64,000 nt of DNA from Micromonospora lutea (GCF_016863535.1 NZ_BOPB01000002.1:310001-374000), one strand, 5' to 3'. Shown: positions 10,262 to 18,524, counted from the first letter of the stretch. Numbers and translations are program-made. Notes: generated by a model not told the origin, from the letters alone.

Positions 10262-10772
10262 GCCCGGCATGTCCAAGCGCGCCGTACAACTGCTGCCGGG
10301 TCGAACGACGACCGGCCGTCCCTGTCCCAGCTGTTCACCGGTGGCCAGAAATGTTCACCGGGCCGCACCGGGCCCAGCCGACGACGCGTTCGCTATGCCC
10401 TGCGGTTTGGTCCCCGCGCCTCCCGGCGGTAGTGCACCGCTGAACCAGAAAGGGCCACTGTGCCCGGCTGGCTCGGGGCGGGCACGGTGTGTGTGGGGGG
10501 GCCATGATCCGTAATGTCAGCGTCCTGACACTTCCATTGTCTGATCCGCGCATTGTGGGGATCGCCCGATGGCGGTCGCCTGTGTCCGTGTGGGTACCTC
10601 CTACTGTCCTGGAGCCCCCACCTGTGCACTGGCCGTATACGAAAGGCCGACGCGTACGAGGATGTGGTGACGACGGCGGGACCAATAGAGTTCCAGCCGT
10701 CAATATTTTCTTCGGACGAAGTTGCCTGACCGCCTTCCCGTAAGGGCGTGGTCCATCGAGATGAGGAGGGCG
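10262..10772. other. Long non-coding region before the CRP/Pycsar-like island
   Basis: About 510 bases without a credible gene on either strand. It contains one CRP/FNR-like palindrome (10515-10530), a G-run near 10493-10501 and an AT-richer patch near 10700-10715 that could hold the promoter of the following regulator. I saw no repeats or attachment-site remnants. Confidence 0.5.
10515..10530. promoter_or_regulatory. CRP/FNR-type inverted repeat
   Basis: TGTCAG-N4-CTGACA is a perfect 6-4-6 inverted repeat with the spacing of CRP/FNR-family sites. It lies about 240 bases upstream of a CRP-family gene. Autoregulation is a reasonable guess; the distance to the start codon is large, so the promoter must lie well upstream or the site may act otherwise. 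Confidence 0.45.
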
Positions 10773-11450
10773 ATGACTCGTCCATTCTTGGATCTTGTTG
10801 CGTCCGATGAGGTGAAGGGTCTCCTCGCGCTCGGCGTCGAGCGTCGGTACCCCTCCCGGGCCACTCTCTTCCATCAGGGTGAGCCCACCCAGCACGTGGC
10901 ACTGCTGCTGTCCGGTTGGACCAAGGTCTTCGCAGAGTCGCGCCGGGGGGACGAGGTGCTGCTGGCGATCAGAGGGCCCGATGACATTCTCGGTGAGCTT
11001 TCCGCAATTGACGACCGACCTCGCTCGGCCACGGTTACGGCGCTGGTGCCGGTACGCGCACGAATCATTCCAGAACAGCGCTTCCTCCAGCACCTACAGG
11101 ACTTTCCCAGGGTCATGTTCGCGATGCTGCAACACGTCACCACTCGCCTGCGGGAGTCCGATGCCGAACGCCTGCGATACGTCTCCACGTCGAGCTCGGG
11201 CAGAGTTGCCGCGCTGTTGCTCGATCTCGCCGAGCGGCAGGGTCGGCGAACGCCCGACGGGGTCGTCATCGACCTGCCCCTGACGCAGCAGGAGTTGGCC
11301 AAGGCGGCGGCAACGTCTCGCGAGGTGGTGGCCCGTACGCTGCGCGTCCTGCGTGACCGTGGGCTGGTCCGCACGAGCCGGCAGCGCATCGTCCTGGTGC
11401 AGGTGGCCGTGCTGCGATCCCTGGTCGACTCTGTGTCGGATGACGCATAG
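10773..11450 (+). CDS. CRP/FNR-family transcriptional regulator
   Basis: Predicted dimeric DNA-binding regulator of 225 residues. The N-terminal part is a cyclic-nucleotide-binding-type beta-barrel (GVERRYPSRATLFHQGEP, GDEVLLAIRGPDDILGE), followed by a dimer helix and a C-terminal winged helix (LTQQELAKAAATSREVVART). There is no FNR Cys cluster. ATG 10773 is preferred because AGGAGG lies directly upstream, though only 3 bases away; an in-frame ATG at 10761 has no site. It heads a same-strand run whose third gene is a nucleotide-cyclase-like protein, so its ligand could be a local cyclic nucleotide. That link is inference. Confidence 0.88.
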   Translation: MTRPFLDLVASDEVKGLLALGVERRYPSRATLFHQGEPTQHVALLLSGWTKVFAESRRGDEVLLAIRGPDDILGELSAIDDRPRSATVTALVPVRARIIPEQRFLQHLQDFPRVMFAMLQHVTTRLRESDAERLRYVSTSSSGRVAALLLDLAERQGRRTPDGVVIDLPLTQQELAKAAATSREVVARTLRVLRDRGLVRTSRQRIVLVQVAVLRSLVDSVSDDA

Positions 11451-11503
11451 GGGTGTGTCTGGAGCCGTCGAACTCCGGCCCGGAAAGGCGGAGCCTGTCC
11501 AGT

Positions 11504-11980
11504 ATGGAAGAGCAGCGACTCGCCGAGCGACTCCTCGTGCACAACCGGGAAGAGATCGATCGGGCAGACGGTAAGGCTGTCCATGGCTTGGCCATCGCCG
11601 GGACGGCGGTGGGCGCTGCCGTCGGCTTCGTGCTCGGAGGTGCCGGATCGCGGCAGCACCTTGGGCCGGTGGACACCTGGTGCTGGTGGGTCGCGGGTGC
11701 GCTGTGGATTGTCGGGACGGTGAACCTGCTGCTGGCTCTCTACCCACGGCTGCGCGGTGAGCACGGCGACGACCAGATCGCCTTTTTTGGACACGTCGGG
11801 GCGATGGATCGTCAGCAGCTGGCACACGCGCTACGGCAGGCGGCAGCTCAGCCGCTCGTCGGCCTGGTCAGCGAACTCTACTGGACCAGCCGGATCGTGA
11901 TCGTCAAGTACCGCTTCATCAGGGCAGGTCTCGCCTGCCTGTGTCTGTCGTTCGTGAGTCTGGCCGCACTCGCCTTCTGA
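11504..11980 (+). CDS. Pycsar-effector-like (PycTM) membrane protein
   Basis: A 158-residue inner-membrane protein. An N-terminal amphipathic helix with EEIDRADGKAV precedes two transmembrane helices (about 27-48 and 61-82). A conserved cytosolic stretch (QIAFFGHVGAMDRQQLAHAL ... YWTSRIVIVKYRFIRAGL) and a last membrane helix follow. This ADxKA / two-helix / Ky.fi.agl layout is that of Pycsar effector transmembrane proteins, which in known systems depolarise the membrane on sensing cyclic pyrimidine nucleotides made during phage infection. GGAG precedes ATG 11504 by about 10 bases. It lies between a CRP-type gene and a cyclase-like gene. Family assignment is by pattern only. Confidence 0.68.
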   Translation: MEEQRLAERLLVHNREEIDRADGKAVHGLAIAGTAVGAAVGFVLGGAGSRQHLGPVDTWCWWVAGALWIVGTVNLLLALYPRLRGEHGDDQIAFFGHVGAMDRQQLAHALRQAAAQPLVGLVSELYWTSRIVIVKYRFIRAGLACLCLSFVSLAALAF

Positions 11981-12076
11981 GGAGTATCTGCCCGGCGAAT
12001 CACCCGTCCGTCACGAACAAGTGTCGAGAGCCGATCGCCCTCGGCTGCGTCGAAGCATGGAGAAAGGAAGCAGCGG

Positions 12077-12859
12077 ATGTACCGTCCTGCCCGATCGTAT
12101 TCCGTTATATCGATCGATATCGTGAATTCGAGTCCCGGTGGCTCCTGGCGTCACAACCGGCTCGTCAGCGACCTGCGTGCCACCGTGGCGGCGACGCTGG
12201 AGGAGTGCCCGCTCGGTAGCCAGTGGGTGCTCCGCAAGGACGGTGACAGCATGACGATCGCCGTGCCGTCCGCAGTCAGCAAGGAGGAGGTCATCGGGGA
12301 GTTCCCGCCCCGGCTGGACCGGTGGCTGCGCAGGTCGAATGCTGGTCGGACACCGGAAACTCAACTCCGGGTCCGAATGGCTGTCACGCACGGCGACGTC
12401 ATCGTCGAGGAGAACGAGTTGGTCGGCGGCCCTGCGCTGGTCGAGGCGGCACGGATCCGGGACATCGCACCACTGCGTCGGGCAATGACCGCCGCACCGG
12501 ACGCGTTCGTCGGTCTCGTGCTCGCCGACCATGTGTACCGAAACTCCGTACGTGATGGCGACCCTGCCTTGATGCCGCGTGCCTATCGGGAGGTCGTCGC
12601 GGAGGCGAAAGGCTACCGGGCGCCGGCGTGGATCCGGCTGTGGGGCGTCGAACATCCGACGGAGGATGCGAGCGCCGACCGGGGTACCGATTCGTCCCAT
12701 CCAACCCCGAAGCCGGTCGCCGCGGACGCTGAGGAGCGCAACGCTGGCCCGCCTTCCGGAGGCGACACGTACAACACGTCTGTCGGGAGCGTGACCGGTT
12801 CCCTAGCCATAGGCAAGGGCGCCACGTCCTACACGGGGACCTCCGATGGCCGACGATGA
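12077..12859 (+). CDS. Class III nucleotide-cyclase-like protein with C-terminal Gly-rich motif
   Basis: Residues about 8-195 resemble a class III adenylate/guanylate-type cyclase domain. The first metal Asp is in ISIDIVNSS (D14), the second in LRKDGDSMTIAV (D57), and VRMAVTHGDV matches the core strand. In the later GPALVEAAR segment the Arg is kept but the usual transition-state Asn is Val, so activity or substrate may be atypical. A low-complexity linker leads to a C-terminal Gly/Ser motif (SVTGSLAIGKGATSY, 238-252). AAAGGAAG lies 6 bases before the ATG. The gene overlaps the next by 14 bases, implying translational coupling. Pycsar PycC enzymes belong to this superfamily; a sensor-only role is the alternative. 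Confidence 0.7.
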   Translation: MYRPARSYSVISIDIVNSSPGGSWRHNRLVSDLRATVAATLEECPLGSQWVLRKDGDSMTIAVPSAVSKEEVIGEFPPRLDRWLRRSNAGRTPETQLRVRMAVTHGDVIVEENELVGGPALVEAARIRDIAPLRRAMTAAPDAFVGLVLADHVYRNSVRDGDPALMPRAYREVVAEAKGYRAPAWIRLWGVEHPTEDASADRGTDSSHPTPKPVAADAEERNAGPPSGGDTYNTSVGSVTGSLAIGKGATSYTGTSDGRR

Positions 12860-15182
12860 TCGCATCGACGAGGAGGGCGTAGCGGCGCCGGCACCGACGC
12901 CCGCCGCGACCGACGATGTCAGCGCCGCCCCGAAGAGGGGCGAGGCCAGGACTGCCGATGGGGAGGACCAGGACGGCCGCCCCAGATCGCCATCTGGCGT
13001 CCGGCCAGAGCCGGCGATGGAGGACGCAGCTGCGGCCCGGATCGAACCGGCCGACGGGGGTACGGCTACCGCCGAGGGCCGGAGGCCGGAGACCCTGCAC
13101 GAGCTGCTGCCCAAGCAGCAGATGGGCAAGGCACCGCCGTCGGGCACGGCGCATCACGAAGCGGAGCCCGCACCGGACGACTTCAACCTTCAGCGGGGGG
13201 ATTGGTACAAGACCCGTGTCGAGACTGTCCACGGACCGGCGGCTGTCGGAACGAATTCGGTGTCGGTCCAGGTCAACCTGGGCGGTCAGCAGGTCACCCT
13301 TACCCGATACGAGCTGACGATCGCCGACCTGCAGCAGCATGGCCGGCGGTACGTGCGAGGGGCGAACTTTCCGCTGGCCCTCACCACGCTCCGTACCGAA
13401 GGTCTGATGATCATCCGTGGTCCTGACGGCAGTGGTCGGCGGGCTGCGGGACACGCCCTCCTGGAGCGGTTGTACGCCGAGAAACGGATTTCTGCTGTCG
13501 GCGGGCTGGTGATGCCCGACGGTGTCGTCGCAGGCGACGTGTTGTCCCAGTCCGAGGTGTTCTTTCCCGACCGCTGGGGCCTGGTTCTGGAGCTCCGTGA
13601 CGGTGCGGACCTTGCCGACGAGTCGACCGTAGAGGCCTATCGAACGGCGGTGGGGCATGGAGCCCGCGGATATGTCGTACTGATCGGACCGCCGGCCAGC
13701 GAGGCCGAAGCCAGCCGGTACACCGTCACGCACGACTGGCCGGACCCGGCTGCGGTGCTCGAACGCTACCTGGAGACGGAGCTGGTGGAATGTCCTCCCG
13801 ATGAACTGCGGGTGATCACCACCGATGAATCGACCAAGGACTACCTTGCCAACAACCGCCGTCCCGCGCAGGTGGTCAAACTGGCTCGGGCGTTGGTCGA
13901 GGGCCTGCGACAGCGAAAGACACCGGCAGCGGTGGTCGCCTCGCTGGAGCCGGACTGGCGGACGGTGGCCCGGCGGGCATTCGAGGACGCGCTTGGCAGC
14001 TCGTCGGCCTCCGACCCCTTCGGCGGTCCTCGGCGACAAGCGTTGCGTACGGCGTACGCGATCTTTGACGGCATCGAGTTGGTCGACGTGTTCGTCGCCG
14101 CCGAGCAACTGCTCGGCATGTTGCGGCTCATCGAGGCACCGGACTCCACACCTGCCCGGCCGGTTTTTGACGACGGGCTGGACAAGCTCTTCTATCCGGA
14201 CATGCTGGGCGATCTCAGTACCGGCAAGGAGCAGTCGCCGCGCCGTGCACAGCTACGGAACGCCGCGCTGTCGGACGCCTTCCTCGACGTGGCGTGGAAC
14301 GACTACGACACGACCCGGGAGGTGCTGCTGTACTGGCTGGACCGGGTCGTCACGAGTGGCCGTCCGGCCATGCGGCTGCGTGCCGCCCAGGCTGCGGGAA
14401 AGCTGGCCGTGTACGACTTCGACAAGGTCATGGCCGATCTGATCCGGCCATGGGCGCTGGACACCAATGGCATGCGCAGGCAGGCGGCGGCCTGGGCGCT
14501 GGAACAGGTCGGCCGCCACGAACGATTCGTCATCCGGGTGCGTCGGCGGGTCAACGACTGGGTGCTGAGCAACGATCCGGAGCTGCACGACACGGCGGCC
14601 AGGATCTACGGCACGGAACTGGGCGCGGCCATCCCGGGCGCGGCCTTGCACGACCTCCGGCTCATCGCCGCCGATCCGCGGCAGCGGGCGTACCGAAGCG
14701 TCGGCCATGCGGTCGCGAGCATCTACCTGGCCGGCTCGGCAGATCTCATCTTCGAGCAGGTCGATGCCTGGTTGGACGATGCCTCGTCGGACGTCAGCGC
14801 CCATGCCACCTGGGCGGTTCTCTTCCTTGCCCGCCTGCTTGGCACTGACCGCCTCGACTGGCCGCAGCTCCTGGTCGACGCGACCGCCGTACCCGAACGG
14901 CTGCCGGTGCTGGTCCGGATGTGGACGGCCGCCCTCGCCAATCCCACGACCGCCTACCCGGCCTGGGACCTGTTGCGCCAGTGGTTGGCACTGCCCTATC
15001 GCCCCGGTGGCCCACACGAGGACCTGACCGGCGCGCTCTCCGATCTGGTGCGGGAGACGCTGGTCGACCCGCGGCTGCGTAGGCGCGGCCTCTGGCATCT
15101 ACGGCTGTGGCATGGCCGCCGTCCCGAAGATCTGCTGCTGAAAGAACTCATCGACCGACTGACGGAGGACCGAGCCCGATGA
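12846..15182 (+). CDS. STAND-like NTPase / helical-repeat protein
   Basis: A 778-residue soluble protein with an acidic, Pro/Ala-rich disordered region at 1-112. A short Gly-rich motif follows (TVHGPAAVGTNSVSV, 127-141) that mirrors the cyclase-like C-terminus. An ATPase-like core starts at a Walker A-like GPDGSGRR (192-199, Arg where Lys is usual) with a Walker B-like GLVLELRDGAD. From about 360 onward it is all-helical with HEAT/ARM-like repeats (MRLRAAQAAGKLAV, MRRQAAAWALEQV). Such motif-NTPase-repeat layouts occur in STAND sensors of conflict systems. Nucleotide hydrolysis is doubtful given the altered P-loop. It overlaps genes on both sides. Confidence 0.62.
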   Translation: MADDDRIDEEGVAAPAPTPAATDDVSAAPKRGEARTADGEDQDGRPRSPSGVRPEPAMEDAAAARIEPADGGTATAEGRRPETLHELLPKQQMGKAPPSGTAHHEAEPAPDDFNLQRGDWYKTRVETVHGPAAVGTNSVSVQVNLGGQQVTLTRYELTIADLQQHGRRYVRGANFPLALTTLRTEGLMIIRGPDGSGRRAAGHALLERLYAEKRISAVGGLVMPDGVVAGDVLSQSEVFFPDRWGLVLELRDGADLADESTVEAYRTAVGHGARGYVVLIGPPASEAEASRYTVTHDWPDPAAVLERYLETELVECPPDELRVITTDESTKDYLANNRRPAQVVKLARALVEGLRQRKTPAAVVASLEPDWRTVARRAFEDALGSSSASDPFGGPRRQALRTAYAIFDGIELVDVFVAAEQLLGMLRLIEAPDSTPARPVFDDGLDKLFYPDMLGDLSTGKEQSPRRAQLRNAALSDAFLDVAWNDYDTTREVLLYWLDRVVTSGRPAMRLRAAQAAGKLAVYDFDKVMADLIRPWALDTNGMRRQAAAWALEQVGRHERFVIRVRRRVNDWVLSNDPELHDTAARIYGTELGAAIPGAALHDLRLIAADPRQRAYRSVGHAVASIYLAGSADLIFEQVDAWLDDASSDVSAHATWAVLFLARLLGTDRLDWPQLLVDATAVPERLPVLVRMWTAALANPTTAYPAWDLLRQWLALPYRPGGPHEDLTGALSDLVRETLVDPRLRRRGLWHLRLWHGRRPEDLLLKELIDRLTEDRAR

Positions 15183-15979
15183 CGACGTACGAATCCGACC
15201 AGAAGCCCGGCTTCTGGCGCCGAATCTGGAACCGGCTGATTGGACGGCGTCCTGAGCCACGTCGGGAACAGCCGACTGCACCAGTTGCCAGCGCTCCGGT
15301 TCCGCCGCTGACCGAGTCGATCGATGCCGGAGCACCGTTGGCGATCCCGGCGATGGGCGAGGCGTACGACTTCCAGGTGCAGGTGGAGGCGACCTGGTCG
15401 GCCGCAGCGAGCGACCTGAGCGACCTGAGGGCCCGCGCGGACCGACACACCGAGAGCGTCCGCCGAGCGGTGCGCGACGTGGTCTGGCAGGTGGGACGGG
15501 ACTTCGCCCCGCACCGGGCGCTCGACGCGGAGCGGGCCATGGCCAAAGCGCTGCCCGCTGATTTCTGCTTCACCGACGCCGGAGTTTCGCTGCGATGCCA
15601 GGTGAAACTGCGGGTGCGTCCGGACGCGCGAGTTGTGGAGGTCCTGCTGCCGTACTCACTCATGCGGGTGCGGGCGGACAACGTGGAGGCGGTGGCGGTC
15701 CGGTGGCGGGAGATCCTCACGGAGTTCGCCGGCCAGGAGGTCGGGGACCTGGTTCTGCCGTACGCCGCCCAACTGGCCGACAAGCCGTTCGCGACGTCGG
15801 TGGCCGGGTTGGAGGACGCCCGTCACCAGGCCCGTGCCGACCTCGCGAACGTGCTCGACCGGGCTGCCAAGTCTCACACCCGCGTCGGCCTGTTCGAGTT
15901 CGCCGAGTCTTACGAGGCCGCGCTGCACGCATTTCGGCGCAGTCAGGGACTACCTGTCGAGAGTGGTGACGGCTCGTGA
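15179..15979 (+). CDS. Unrecognised soluble protein of the island
   Basis: I do not recognise a family. The 266-residue protein has a basic, Trp-containing N-terminus (FWRRIWNRLIGRRPEPRRE), a Pro/Ala linker, then a mixed alpha/beta region. That region has a strand-rich part (VSLRCQVKLRVRPDARVVEV) and a long charged C-terminal helix region (about 190-255). No signal peptide or clear transmembrane segment is visible; the basic Trp-rich start could touch the membrane. ATG at 15179 overlaps the previous stop as ATGA, and its own stop overlaps the next start, so it is locked into the operon. The general look is vaguely SPFH-like, but I cannot support that. Confidence 0.6.
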   Translation: MTTYESDQKPGFWRRIWNRLIGRRPEPRREQPTAPVASAPVPPLTESIDAGAPLAIPAMGEAYDFQVQVEATWSAAASDLSDLRARADRHTESVRRAVRDVVWQVGRDFAPHRALDAERAMAKALPADFCFTDAGVSLRCQVKLRVRPDARVVEVLLPYSLMRVRADNVEAVAVRWREILTEFAGQEVGDLVLPYAAQLADKPFATSVAGLEDARHQARADLANVLDRAAKSHTRVGLFEFAESYEAALHAFRRSQGLPVESGDGS

Positions 15980-17217
15980 TGCGGCCAGCTCGCCACCGGC
16001 GCGTACTGGTGATCGTCGCCCTTCTGACGACACCGATGCTGGTCGGGTGTGACGGGATCACAGCACCCGAGGGCCCGAAGCCCTGCGGGTGGATGGACAA
16101 GCCAGGGGAGGCGAGCGGACGGACGGCGATCCTGGTGGACGTCAGCAACTCGACCCGGGCCGCCGGCGGTCTCGGTGCGCCGGACTACCGCCACGCACTC
16201 GGCGAGTTCATCCGGCAAGCGGTCGGGGACCGGGACACCGTGGCCGTTGCCCCATTCAGCGGCACCACGACGGCCCTGTCGTGGACCGCCTTCGAGCACT
16301 CGACGGACTGGAAGAGGGACGACGACAACCCGGACAACCAGAAGGACCGTGAGCAGGAGGCCGAGAGGTGTGTCGGGGATGCGGTCGACGCGGCTCAGGC
16401 GGCGGCTCCGACCACTCCGGGCACCGACATCCTGCGGCCCGCCGCCGCTGCGGCTGACTGGCTCTCCCTGGGCGAGGGTGCCAAGCGCCTGGTCATCGCA
16501 ACCGACGGCCTCGTCACGCAGGGCTGCGCCAGTCTGGTGAAGTCGGACTTCAGCGGCAGCGAGGAGATCGCCGCACTGACCGCTGCCTGCTCGGCTGAAG
16601 CGGCGCAGGAACTCCGGCAGGGGGTGTTCGACGGCATCAGGGTGACGTTCGTCGGCATCGGCCATCCCGCCGCGAGTCAACCGGTGCCGCTCCCGGCTCA
16701 GGCGCAGTGGCTCAATCGCCTGTGGAAGGAGTTCTGCGAGTTCCAGGATGGCGACTGCGAGGTCCGGGCCACCTCGATCGGCCGTAACCCGGAGAACCCG
16801 GGACCGGCACCTGTGGCCGAGATCAGCGATCCACTGGTTCGGTACGGCAACACACGACAGCGGTACAGCCTTCCGGCAGCCGCGCTCTTCGACACGGACC
16901 AGCCTGTTCTCCGGCCGGACGCCGGGCCGATGCTCACCGAGTTGGCGGTGACGCTGCGGACCGGCACCACGGTGCGGGTACAGGTGGTCGGCTTTGCGGA
17001 CCCGCGCGGTGACGACGCCCACAACCGGGACTTGGCCCGGGACCGTGCGGCGGCGGTCGCCGAGTTCCTCCGTACGGAAGGCGTGTCGAACATCGAGGTC
17101 GAAGGAAAAGGCGAAACCAACATGTGCGCCGACGGGAGCAGCTTTCCCGTCACCGCAACCTCTGACGAAGTGACCCAGTGTGCTCGGCGGGTCGACATTT
17201 TGGCCTTTCGAGCGTGA
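15976..17217 (+). CDS. VWA-OmpA lipoprotein
   Basis: Predicted surface lipoprotein: a short Arg-rich n-region, a hydrophobic stretch and a lipobox LVGC at about residues 22-25. A von Willebrand A-like domain follows with a MIDAS DVSNS (about 55-59) and a later VIATDGL. The C-terminal third is OmpA-like (LFDTDQPVLRPDAG, GFADPRGDDAHNRDLARDRA), a fold that binds peptidoglycan. It may connect the membrane to the wall and hold a metal-dependent ligand. GTG 15976 overlaps the previous stop; ATG 15979 is an equally possible start. OmpA-domain lipoproteins are unusual partners for a STAND/cyclase operon. Confidence 0.78.
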   Translation: MMRPARHRRVLVIVALLTTPMLVGCDGITAPEGPKPCGWMDKPGEASGRTAILVDVSNSTRAAGGLGAPDYRHALGEFIRQAVGDRDTVAVAPFSGTTTALSWTAFEHSTDWKRDDDNPDNQKDREQEAERCVGDAVDAAQAAAPTTPGTDILRPAAAAADWLSLGEGAKRLVIATDGLVTQGCASLVKSDFSGSEEIAALTAACSAEAAQELRQGVFDGIRVTFVGIGHPAASQPVPLPAQAQWLNRLWKEFCEFQDGDCEVRATSIGRNPENPGPAPVAEISDPLVRYGNTRQRYSLPAAALFDTDQPVLRPDAGPMLTELAVTLRTGTTVRVQVVGFADPRGDDAHNRDLARDRAAAVAEFLRTEGVSNIEVEGKGETNMCADGSSFPVTATSDEVTQCARRVDILAFRA

Positions 17218-17231
17218 GGAGCGACAACGCA

Positions 17232-18524
17232 ATGGACGAATTAGCGAACAACGGTCGACGTTGGCAGGCGCCGACTCCATGTCCGGCCTCCACCGTTCTG
17301 CTCGGCAACCCCGTTCTGCCGGTGGGGGAGCCGCGTCTCGAGGACATCGAGGCGGCTGCCCTGTTGCGCGCTTTCGGCAGTGGCAACGCGGCCCTGGTTG
17401 CGGCTCAATCCGCTCTGCACGAGTCCGGCGACCGGGTGGTGGAGCGGTACCACGCGGCGCAGGCGGCGATCGGCGAGATTGACCGATTCGTCGCTCGGGA
17501 GCACGTCGCCGGTGCCCGGCGCGCGGAGCAGGCGATAACCCAGTTCCATGCGAACGACGGCGCGGAAAGCCTTCGACGGCGGTTCCTTCCGCCCTGGGTG
17601 GTGTGGGGCGTCCTGGCGCTCGCGGCGGTCTTCGACGTGGCGTTCGTGGGCAACGTCGTGCAGCGGATATTCGGGGCCGGCCCGTCCGATCTTGTGTACT
17701 GGATCGCGTACCTGCCTGGTATCGGCATGGCTCTCTGCCTGCTGGCCGCGGGGCACAGCTTGGCGGAGCACCTGTTCAGGCACCGGATCTGGGTAACCCG
17801 TTCCCGCCGTCGCGGGCCGCTCAACCCGTGGTTGCTGCTGCGGCGGGTGTTCTGGCACTGGCGTCCCGAGGAGCAGACCCGGCAGGAGCACGATCTCCCC
17901 TGGGCCCGGCTGGCCGGACCTGTCGTCCTCGCCGTCCTGACCGTCGGCGTGCTCGCCGCAGGTGCTTACGTACGAGCCACTCAGGCGGAGTCCTTCAGCG
18001 CTCTGGCCAGCTTTCAGTTGGTCTTCGTGGGTCTCCTGGTGTTGTTGAGCGTCTCGGCTCTCGCCGTCAAGGTCCTGTCCCACAACCCGTACGCGGACCG
18101 GTCGGACGAGGTAACCAGGTGCATCAGTGACCTGGAGTCGCAGTCCAAAGCGTTGACCGACGCTGCCCGCATTGAACTGGTGGCGCACCGGAAGGCATGG
18201 AACAACCTTCAAGCCGCGATCGTCTCGGCCGAGAGTGAGGCGGTGCGAACTGTCGAGGAGGCATGTGCCCGCATACTCGACGACCGCGGACGTCGCGGTA
18301 TGGAGGGACCGCTCCGATTGCCGCTCAGTGTGCTGCGGTGGCCCGAGGAGGGTGCGGAGCCGACGGCGGAGCCGGTGCTGCCTGCGCTTCGTCTCGACAT
18401 CATCGAGCATGCTCGCGACCTGGCCTCGCGGCACGACCCGCAGACGTTGCAGGATGCGTTCGATGCGGTGACGGCTGCGCTCAGGCAGCAGTTCCAGCCG
18501 TCGGCGGCCGCTATTACGCGCTGA
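17232..18524 (+). CDS. Four-helix membrane protein with coiled-coil segments
   Basis: I do not recognise the family. The 430-residue protein has a helical N-terminal region (about 35-110) and two transmembrane helices (about 121-142 and 153-175). A basic cytosolic loop with RSRRRG precedes two more helices (about 227-247 and 259-280), and a long charged C-terminal region of coiled-coil character follows (about 290-430). It starts 14 bases after the VWA-OmpA stop with GAGGAG 11 bases before ATG, so it is the last clear member of the operon. A membrane partner for the OmpA lipoprotein or the PycTM protein is plausible but unproven. Confidence 0.65.
   Translation: MDELANNGRRWQAPTPCPASTVLLGNPVLPVGEPRLEDIEAAALLRAFGSGNAALVAAQSALHESGDRVVERYHAAQAAIGEIDRFVAREHVAGARRAEQAITQFHANDGAESLRRRFLPPWVVWGVLALAAVFDVAFVGNVVQRIFGAGPSDLVYWIAYLPGIGMALCLLAAGHSLAEHLFRHRIWVTRSRRRGPLNPWLLLRRVFWHWRPEEQTRQEHDLPWARLAGPVVLAVLTVGVLAAGAYVRATQAESFSALASFQLVFVGLLVLLSVSALAVKVLSHNPYADRSDEVTRCISDLESQSKALTDAARIELVAHRKAWNNLQAAIVSAESEAVRTVEEACARILDDRGRRGMEGPLRLPLSVLRWPEEGAEPTAEPVLPALRLDIIEHARDLASRHDPQTLQDAFDAVTAALRQQFQPSAAAITR

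Noticed and set aside
15179..15979. SPFH/band-7 assignment for the unknown island protein
   Set aside because: The strand-rich part is vaguely similar, but there is no N-terminal membrane hairpin and no recognisable SPFH motif.
15976..18524. Zorya (ZorA/ZorB) system
   Set aside because: The OmpA protein has a VWA domain and lipobox instead of a single-pass ZorB layout. The membrane partner lacks visible MotA-type motifs, and no ZorC/ZorD helicase gene is present.
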